From contig NZ_JOEZ01000001.1 in NCBI RefSeq assembly GCF_000721175.1, forward strand, positions 310,001 through 374,000: 64,000 nucleotides of DNA. The letters run 5' to 3'. Source of the stretch: Streptomyces anulatus (GTDB lineage: Bacteria > Actinomycetota > Actinomycetes > Streptomycetales > Streptomycetaceae). A program made the position numbers and the translations under genes. This document shows positions 58,712 to 64,000 of this stretch, in pieces; positions within the stretch are counted from its first letter, which is position 1, and every line of letters begins with the position of its first letter. The notes below the pieces were generated by a model. That model saw only the letters and a program-made list of their open reading frames with translations. It had not been told where the DNA came from and made no database searches.

Positions 58712-58913
58712 GCCCACCACCCTACGACCGGGCGCGACGAGGCACTGTCCGACAGTTCCCGTCTGCCGCGCGGCGCCATGCGCGCACTCTCGCAGCACCG
58801 GCCCCGGACCCACGTACGTCCCGTACGAGGGCCTGGGGCCGGCACGCCGAGAGCACGGCACCTGACGCCGCGCGGCCGCCCTGCGGGCGACGACGGGAAT
58901 CGCCGGACACGCC

Positions 58914-59729
58914 CTAGCCGGGCAGCGCCTCGCCCTGCACCGCCTGGATGTCCAGCTCTACGCGCAGGGTCGTGCCGATCGCGGAGATGCCCGCCTGGAG
59001 GACCTGGTTGTAGTTCATCGCGAAGTCGTCGCGGCGCAGTTCGGCGGTGGCGTGGAAGGCCGCGCGCACCCCGCCCCACGGGTCGGGGCCGGTGCCGAGG
59101 TAGCTGAGGTCCAGGTCGACGGGGCGGGAGACGCCGTGCATGGACAGCTCGCCGTGCACGGTCCAGCGGTCCGGTCCTGCCGGGACGAGCGAGGTGGAGC
59201 CGTAGGTGATCTCCGGGTACCGGTCGACGTCCAGGAAGTCCGGCGAGCGCAGGTGCTTGTCCCGCATGCCGTTCCCGGTGTCGATGCTGGCCGCCCTGAT
59301 CACCGCGTCGACGCGGGAGCGGGAGACGTCGTTGGCGATCTGGATCCGGCCGCCGAAGTCGGTGAAGCGGCCGTGCACGCTGGAGATCCCCAGGTGCTGG
59401 GCGACCGCGGCGACCGAGGAGTGCGCGGGGTCCAGCGACCAGGCGCCCGGCGGCGGCAGCTCCACCCCGCCCTGGCGGGCCAGCACGATCTGGCCGCCCT
59501 CGATCCGGCCGCTCGCGGTGACGAGGGCGGTGGAGGCGGCCGGGGCGTACCCGACCGCGGTGACGATCACCGTGTACGCGCCGGCCGTCAGGGAACCGTC
59601 CGTGCGGACGGCCCCGTCCTCGTCGGCCGCGGCCCGCAGCACCTGGGCGCCGGTCATGTCGGTGACCGTCACGACGGCGTGCTGGACCGCCCAGCCGTCC
59701 CGCGTCCGTACCTGTGCGCGAAGTCCCAT
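58914..59729 (-). CDS. YceI-family protein with N-terminal carboxypeptidase-regulatory-like domain
   Basis: 271 residues. Residues 3-87 form a beta-sandwich module (AVQHAVVTVTDMTGAQVLRA, AGAYTVIVTAVGYAPA) of the carboxypeptidase regulatory type, followed by a YceI lipocalin-like domain (about 90-271): WSLDPAHSSVAAVAQHLG, SVHGRFTDFGGRIQI, HLRSPDFLDVDRYPEITYGS and RPVDLDLSYLG. YceI proteins bind isoprenoid quinones or polyprenoids. Neither a signal peptide nor a lipobox is visible in the predicted start (MGLRAQVRTRDG), so it would be cytoplasmic, which is odd for this family. ATG 59729 follows TAGGAGAGAGATACGGG. The same module type occurs three times in the adjacent MFS protein. Confidence 0.9.
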   Translation of the reverse strand: MGLRAQVRTRDGWAVQHAVVTVTDMTGAQVLRAAADEDGAVRTDGSLTAGAYTVIVTAVGYAPAASTALVTASGRIEGGQIVLARQGGVELPPPGAWSLDPAHSSVAAVAQHLGISSVHGRFTDFGGRIQIANDVSRSRVDAVIRAASIDTGNGMRDKHLRSPDFLDVDRYPEITYGSTSLVPAGPDRWTVHGELSMHGVSRPVDLDLSYLGTGPDPWGGVRAAFHATAELRRDDFAMNYNQVLQAGISAIGTTLRVELDIQAVQGEALPG

Positions 59730-59913
59730 CCCGTATCTCTCTCCTAGCTCGATGACCCGCGGCGGCCCGGCCGGCCCGTGGGGCACATGAGTCGGGCCCC
59801 AGGGCGGACACGGCAGGCCGTCCCCTGCCTGACGTACCCGCCACCGGGGCCCGTTACCACCCGGTCGCGACAGCCTCTCCGCTGGAAGTGCCGTCCGACC
59901 AGGGGTCTTCGCG

Positions 59914-59951
59914 ATCCCTTCACGTGCACCCGCGCATCCCTTCAGGTGCAC
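59914..59951 (-). repeat. Pair of 16-bp direct repeats upstream of the YceI gene
   Basis: ATCCCTTCACGTGCAC (59914-59929) and ATCCCTTCAGGTGCAC (59936-59951) are direct repeats with a 22-bp period and one mismatch. They lie 185-222 bp before the YceI start and just beyond the MFS stop. A regulator binding site is possible. The rest of 59730-59971 has no gene. Confidence 0.5.
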
Positions 59952-59971
59952 GCGCCTACCGGAGGGATCGA

Positions 59972-62509
59972 TCACTCACCCGGGTGGGTGAGTTCGATGT
60001 CGTGCCCGTCGACTCCCGGACCGCTGACGGTGAGTGATCCGGCCACCGGCGGGTAGCCGGTCGCGATGACCGCGTACTCGCCCGCGTCCAGGTCGGTGAA
60101 GGCGTACGCCCCGTCCTCGCCGGTCGTCGCGGTGGCGACCACGTTGCCCGCCGCGTCGATCAGCGTGACCCGTGCGTCGGCCAGCGGGCTCCCGGCGGAC
60201 CCGGCCCGCACGGTGCCCTGGACCAGCGCACCGGACCGCAGCAAGGCCTCGACGCGGCTGACGCCCCGGCCGCCGATCTCCACCGGCAGGGCCAGCGGGC
60301 GGAATCCCGCCGCGTCGACCGCGACCGTCACGGAGCCCGGGATCAGCTCGCCGAAGGCGAAGTCGCCGGCCGGGCCGGACGTGCCGGTGGCCAGCACGTC
60401 ACCGCGGACGTCCGTCACGATGACCATCGCGCCCTCGACCGGAGCGCCGGACCCGTCGGCCTTGACGGTTCCGGCCAGGCCGCTCGTACCGGACAGCAGG
60501 ATGTCGAAGGCCAGCGGCTCCTCGCCGACGACCACCGTGGACGCCTGCGGCTGGAAGCCGTCGGCGGAGGCGATCAGCACGTAACTGCCGGAGCCGGGGG
60601 CGTCCAGGGTGTAGCCGCCGTCGGGCCGGGCCACGGAGCGCCCGAGCTGCCGGCCGCCCAGCGAGATCAGGGTGACGGCCGCACGGGCGACCGGAGCACC
60701 CTCCGCACCGCGCACCACACCGTGGACGGGGGTGCCCCGGCCGGTTTCGTACGGGGATCCGGCGCCGGCCTCGGCCATGTCGGCCGAAGCGACCCCGGCC
60801 GCGCCCTCGGAGAGCAGCCCCGCCGCGCCGACGGCGGCGGGCACGGGGACTTCGACCGCCTCGACGGCCGCCGGAGCGACGTCGGGCGTGCCGCCCGCGG
60901 TGTCGCTGGCGGCGCTGCTCTTCAGCGCGACCTCCTTGATGAAGACCGTCACGATGAAGGCGACGAGCGCGCACGGAGCGGCGTACAGGAAGACGTCGCC
61001 GACGCCGTGCCCGTACGCGGCCTCCATGACCAGGCGCAGGGGCTCGGGCAGCTTGTCCAGGTCGGGGATGCCCCCGCCGCCGGTGGCGCCGCGGCCGAAC
61101 GCCGCACCCTCCGGGCCGAGGTCGGCGATGCCGTCCTTGACGTAGTGGGTGACCCGGTTGCCCAGGACCGCCCCGAGTGCCGAGACGCCGATCGCACCGC
61201 CGAGGGACCGGAAGAAGGTGACGACGGAGCTCGCGGAGCCGAGGTCCTCGGGAGCGACCTGGTTCTGCGTGGCGAGGACCAGGTTCTGCATCATCATGCC
61301 GATGCCGAGGCCCATGACGAACATGAAGACCGCGACGTGCCAGTACTCCGTGTCGTACCGGATCGTGCCGAGCATCCCGAGCCCGGCCGTGACCAGGAAG
61401 CCGCCGCTGACCAGCCACGCCTTCCAGCGCCCGGTCCTGGTGATGACCTGGCCGGAGACGGTCGAGGAGAGGAAGAGCCCCGCGATCATCGGGATGGTCA
61501 TGACGCCGGACATCGTCGGCGACTTGCCGCGCGCCAGCTGGAAGTACTGGCTGAAGAAGACGGTGCCCGCGAACATCGCGACGCCGACGAACAGCGAGGC
61601 GACCGAGGCCAGCGTGATGGTGCGGTTGCGGAAGAGGTGCAGCGGAATGATCGGTTCGGCGGCGCGCGACTCGACGAGGACGAAGAGCAGCCCGAGCAGG
61701 ACCGAGCCCGCGACCATCACGTAGGTCTGCCACGACAGCCAGTCGTACTTGTCGCCCGCGAAGGTCACCCAGACCAGCAGCAGGGAGACGGCGGCGCTGA
61801 TGAGGAACGCGCCGGTCCAGTCGACCTTGACGCCCTCGCGCTTGACGACCGGGAGCTTCAGGGTCTTCTGGAGCACGATCAGGGCGATGATCGCGAACGG
61901 CACGCCCACGTAGAAGCACCAGCGCCAGCCCATCCAGCTGGTGTCGGTGATGACGCCGCCGAGCAGCGGACCGCCGACGGTGGCGACGGCGAAGACCGCT
62001 CCCAGGTAGCCGCTGTAGCGACCGCGCTCACGCGGGGCGATCATCGCGGCCATCACGATCTGCGCGAGGGCGGAGAGACCGCCGACGCCGATGCCCTGGA
62101 CGACCCGGCAGGCGATGAGCATGCCGCTGCTGGTCGACAGACCGGCGACGACCGAGCCCAGGACGTAGATGATCAGGGCTATCTGGACCAGCAGCTTCTT
62201 GCTGAAGAGGTCCGAGAGCTTGCCCCAGAGCGGGGTGGTGGCGGTCATGGACAGCAGCGAGGCGGTCACGACCCAGGTGTAGGCGCTCTGGCCGCCGCCG
62301 AGGTCGGAGATGATCTCGGGCAGGGCGTTGGAGACGACCGTCGACGACAGGATCGCGACGAACATGCCGAGCAGCAGCCCGGTCAGCGCCTCCATGATCT
62401 GCCGGTGTGTCATCGGCGTGCCGTCGGATGCACCGGAAGCGGTGGTGCTCCCGTGCCCTCCGTGCTTGGCGTGGCCGCCCCGCACACCGGTGGGTGTGGT
62501 CGTAGCCAT
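59972..62509 (-). CDS. MFS transporter fused to three carboxypeptidase-regulatory-like domains
   Basis: 845 residues. Residues about 36-555 are a 14-helix MFS exporter: LLGMFVAILSSTVVSNALPEI (drug:H+ antiporter motif in helix 1), WGKLSDLFSKKLLVQ and RVVQGIGVGGLSALAQIVMAA. After a linker, three beta-sandwich modules follow (592-677, 678-760, 761-845), each with the pattern PV.gA.V.l.d, TG.dGaYaF and Y.v.a.GY/F. Such tails are unusual on MFS transporters; with 14 helices they would be cytoplasmic unless the topology is odd. Translation begins ATG 62509 after AAGGAACTC, 31 bp after the MarR gene, so the pair is an operon. Export of a hydrophobic compound is likely. Confidence 0.92.
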   Translation of the reverse strand: MATTTPTGVRGGHAKHGGHGSTTASGASDGTPMTHRQIMEALTGLLLGMFVAILSSTVVSNALPEIISDLGGGQSAYTWVVTASLLSMTATTPLWGKLSDLFSKKLLVQIALIIYVLGSVVAGLSTSSGMLIACRVVQGIGVGGLSALAQIVMAAMIAPRERGRYSGYLGAVFAVATVGGPLLGGVITDTSWMGWRWCFYVGVPFAIIALIVLQKTLKLPVVKREGVKVDWTGAFLISAAVSLLLVWVTFAGDKYDWLSWQTYVMVAGSVLLGLLFVLVESRAAEPIIPLHLFRNRTITLASVASLFVGVAMFAGTVFFSQYFQLARGKSPTMSGVMTIPMIAGLFLSSTVSGQVITRTGRWKAWLVSGGFLVTAGLGMLGTIRYDTEYWHVAVFMFVMGLGIGMMMQNLVLATQNQVAPEDLGSASSVVTFFRSLGGAIGVSALGAVLGNRVTHYVKDGIADLGPEGAAFGRGATGGGGIPDLDKLPEPLRLVMEAAYGHGVGDVFLYAAPCALVAFIVTVFIKEVALKSSAASDTAGGTPDVAPAAVEAVEVPVPAAVGAAGLLSEGAAGVASADMAEAGAGSPYETGRGTPVHGVVRGAEGAPVARAAVTLISLGGRQLGRSVARPDGGYTLDAPGSGSYVLIASADGFQPQASTVVVGEEPLAFDILLSGTSGLAGTVKADGSGAPVEGAMVIVTDVRGDVLATGTSGPAGDFAFGELIPGSVTVAVDAAGFRPLALPVEIGGRGVSRVEALLRSGALVQGTVRAGSAGSPLADARVTLIDAAGNVVATATTGEDGAYAFTDLDAGEYAVIATGYPPVAGSLTVSGPGVDGHDIELTHPGE

Positions 62510-62540
62510 TGAGTTCCTTATCCGTGCGTATTTGCTTCTG

Positions 62541-63074
62541 TTACACAGGTGTACGGGTGTGAGCCGCCTCGCCGAGGCGGGTCCTGCACTCGCCGGTGTG
62601 GCTTCCGGGGGCGCAGCCGCCGGATCCGCGACAGGCGAAGCTGTCGCGCAGCCGGGACAGCAGCGCGACGAGCCGGCCGACGTCGTCGTCGGACCAGTCC
62701 TGGAGGTTGTGGGCGAACACCTCGGTGGTCCGCCGGGTCAGCTCGTCGAGCTGCTCGTGCCCGCCGTGGGTCAGCCGCAGGATGCGGGACCGCTTGTCCG
62801 CCGGGTCCGGGGACCGTTCGATCCAGCCGCGATCGGCCACATGGGCCACGTGGCGACTGGTCACCGACATGTCCACGGACAGCAGCTCGGCGAGCCGGCT
62901 GATCCTCATCTCGCCGTGCCGGTCCAGCAGGGTCAGCACGGCGGCGGATCCCGCGGGGCACTCGGTGGGCAGCGCGCGGGCGAGCCCCCTCCTGACGGCC
63001 CCGACGGCGCTGAGCTGCCGGGCCAGTTCCTCGTAACTACTCCGTGCGGCCACGAGAACCCCCAGCTCGCTCAC
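62541..63074 (-). CDS. MarR-family transcriptional regulator
   Basis: 177 residues. The winged helix spans about 45-130: GSAAVLTLLDRHGEMRISRLAELLSVDMSVTSRHVAHVADRGWIERSPDPADKRSRIL, with the typical D..DkRs..l wing. A Cys-containing C-terminal tail (SFACRGSGGCAPGSHTGECRTRL) has three cysteines, which could sense oxidation or metal. It starts GTG at 63074 with no good ribosome site, so a leaderless mRNA is possible. Two inverted repeats lie directly upstream. The divergent orientation and operon with the MFS gene suggest repression of itself and the exporter, relieved by a ligand or redox signal. Confidence 0.92.
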   Translation of the reverse strand: MSELGVLVAARSSYEELARQLSAVGAVRRGLARALPTECPAGSAAVLTLLDRHGEMRISRLAELLSVDMSVTSRHVAHVADRGWIERSPDPADKRSRILRLTHGGHEQLDELTRRTTEVFAHNLQDWSDDDVGRLVALLSRLRDSFACRGSGGCAPGSHTGECRTRLGEAAHTRTPV

Positions 63075-63083
63075 GACTATGTT

Positions 63084-63127
63084 GTTGCTTAGGGCAACGA
63101 TAGAAGCCGTTGGTTGCTACAGGCAAA
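63084..63127. promoter_or_regulatory. Twin MarR-type operators
   Basis: GTTGCTTAGGGCAAC (63084-63098) is a perfect 5-bp inverted repeat; GTTGCTACAGGCAAA (63113-63127) is the same with one mismatch. Their starts are 29 bp apart, just upstream of the MarR start. Confidence 0.65.
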
Positions 63128-63278
63128 CGAAAACTGCCTTGCAGAAGTAAAGGAAGCCAAAAGCCTCCGTAGGGTCGAGGTCAAGCCCGTTCTCCGCGTC
63201 CGCCGCCGCAGGCCGGGCGGGGTGCCGGGCGGCCCCGGGGGTTGGGCCGGGGGCCCGAGTTCGCTAGGGTCCTGCCCC

Positions 63279-63494
63279 ATGGCACACAACCCCCACGCCC
63301 CTCAGCCGGGCCCCGAGGGCACCCCCGATCCGGCGGGCAGCACGCAGATGTTCCGCGCCTTCGTCGACGAGGGCGAGCCGCAGCGCCGGCAGCAGCCCGC
63401 GGCGACCTCGTCCGGGCCGAGAGCCGGGGTGATCGCGGCGGTGATCGCGGTCGTCGTCGTCCTCGGTGCGGTGGCCTGGCTCGCACTGGGCTGA
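63279..63494 (+). CDS. Small single-pass membrane protein, Pro/Gln-rich
   Basis: 71 residues: an Asn/His/Pro-rich cytoplasmic part (MAHNPHAPQPGPEG) and AGSTQMFRAFVDEGEPQRRQQPAATSS, then one membrane helix GVIAAVIAVVVVLGAVAWLALG at the C-terminus, making it tail-anchored. No family is recognised. ATG 63279 has TAGGGT eight bases upstream (63265-63270), consistent with a leaderless promoter. Coding composition is good from this ATG, and no upstream ribosome site is evident. The 63128-63278 region before it holds no gene. Confidence 0.68.
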   Translation: MAHNPHAPQPGPEGTPDPAGSTQMFRAFVDEGEPQRRQQPAATSSGPRAGVIAAVIAVVVVLGAVAWLALG

Positions 63495-63674
63495 CCCACG
63501 ACAGCACTGCCGTACGGCAGCACGGCAGTACGACCGTACGACCCGGCCGCACGGGGGACGGGCAGCGGAGCCGCGACCACCGGCCACCGCTCCGCCCCCG
63601 GGCGGCCTTCGTACGTTCCGGCCCCGGCCCGGGTCACTCCCGCTCGGCCCTGGTCACCTCCACCCGGCCCCGGG

Positions 63675-64000
63675 TCACTCCCACACGGCGGAGACGTCCT
63701 GTGTCTCGACGCGCATCCCCAGCGGCACCCGCCAGGACTCCACGCAGACGGTGTACGTCTCCGAGCGTGCCGAGCCCGCGCCGATCGGGGCGGGCAGGGG
63801 CTGGGACGAGGTGATGGTCGCCCAGTCGACGCCGAGGGCGCCGATGATGTGCGTGGCGAAGGTGACGGTCCCCGACCGTGCCGGGGTGCCGCCGGTGTTG
63901 CGGAACTCCACGGTCACCTTCTCGCACCACCGCTTGTCCGCCGCCGCGCGCTGCGGGGCGCTCAGCTTCAGCGCGGCCGGGGTCGCGGGCGGCGAGGGAG
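63675..64000 (-). CDS. C-terminal part of a protein with a beta-sandwich domain, cut by window edge
   Basis: The frame is open from the window end to TGA at 63675-63677, about 108 residues. It reads SPPATPAALKLSAPQRAAAD then KRWCEKVTVEFRNTGGTPA, GTVTFATHIIGALGVDWATI and VESWRVPLGMRVETQDVSAVWE. The FRNTGG and PIGAGSARSETYTVCVESW pattern looks like an extracellular beta-sandwich domain (cellulose-binding/NPCBM-like), with two cysteines. The Pro/Ala-rich run at its start suggests a linker from a longer protein. Nothing more can be said without the N-terminal part. Confidence 0.6.
   Translation of the reverse strand, partial: PSPPATPAALKLSAPQRAAADKRWCEKVTVEFRNTGGTPARSGTVTFATHIIGALGVDWATITSSQPLPAPIGAGSARSETYTVCVESWRVPLGMRVETQDVSAVWE

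Overview
The window is high-GC actinobacterial DNA whose gene content and style point to a Streptomyces chromosome. The signs are GTG starts, ATGA/GTGA stop-start overlaps, strong third-position GC bias, a twin-arginine DyP peroxidase, SSI-type protease inhibitor, SpoIIE-type phosphatase, RsbW-like ATPases and ECF41/SigE-family sigma factors. It looks like conserved core rather than an arm or mobile island: serS, pheA, three tRNA genes, a copper-trafficking cluster, two ParB-site (parS) sequences and three groups of DnaA-box-like sites. The parS and DnaA signals suggest the neighbourhood of oriC, although oriC and dnaA are not in the window.

Layout. 1-5 kb: tail of an LLM flavin oxidoreductase, kptA, then a translationally coupled minus-strand operon (M24 peptidase, EphD-like alpha/beta hydrolase-SDR fusion, MerR regulator). 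5.4-9 kb: a four-gene operon with two ABC ATPases and two ABC-2 permeases, closed by a strong terminator. 9.3-13 kb (minus): HAD phosphatase, serS, a 660-bp DnaA-box-bearing spacer, pheA. 13.1-19.3 kb (minus): six-gene copper cluster (membrane protein, YcnI-like, Sco, ECuC/PCuAC, CopC-CopD, DtpA). 19.6-28.4 kb: two RsbW-like ATPases and a SpoIIE phosphatase around an aminopeptidase P, a degenerate prim-pol-like protein, a secreted protein, a SEC-C protein and a GDPD. 28.6-32.3 kb: HtrA-like protease, tRNA-Ser(TGA), an intact-looking prim-pol, an N/Q-rich small secreted protein.

32.5-40 kb: a five-gene coupled operon matching the mycobacterial igr cholesterol side-chain genes (FadE29-, ChsH2-, FadE28-, ChsH1- and Ltp2-like), then a SigE-family sigma factor and an acyl-CoA ligase, with palindromic operator candidates before the operon and the ligase. 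40.1-45.2 kb: a giant PAS/pseudokinase/receiver protein and an SSI-type inhibitor. 45.5-50.9 kb: tRNA-Ser(GCT), tRNA-Arg(ACG), a small membrane protein, an NDH-2-like flavoprotein with an ECF41 sigma factor, DUF2797, amidohydrolase. 51-64 kb: orphan response regulator with only a kinase stub, beta-lactamase-fold hydrolase, secreted EEP nuclease/phosphatase, MFS exporter plus TetR regulator, hydroxyacid dehydrogenase, F420-type PPOX protein, and a MarR / MFS / YceI cluster in which transporter and YceI protein both carry carboxypeptidase-regulatory-like beta-sandwich modules.

Most attention-worthy: the MarR-MFS-YceI module system (58.9-63.1 kb), the 1379-residue pseudokinase with repeated RRARR motifs, the catalytically altered SpoIIE phosphatase and prim-pol, the orphan regulator with a truncated kinase, the parS and DnaA-box sites, and several independent 15-bp tandem repeats at gene ends. 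All family assignments come from reading motifs; no searches were run.
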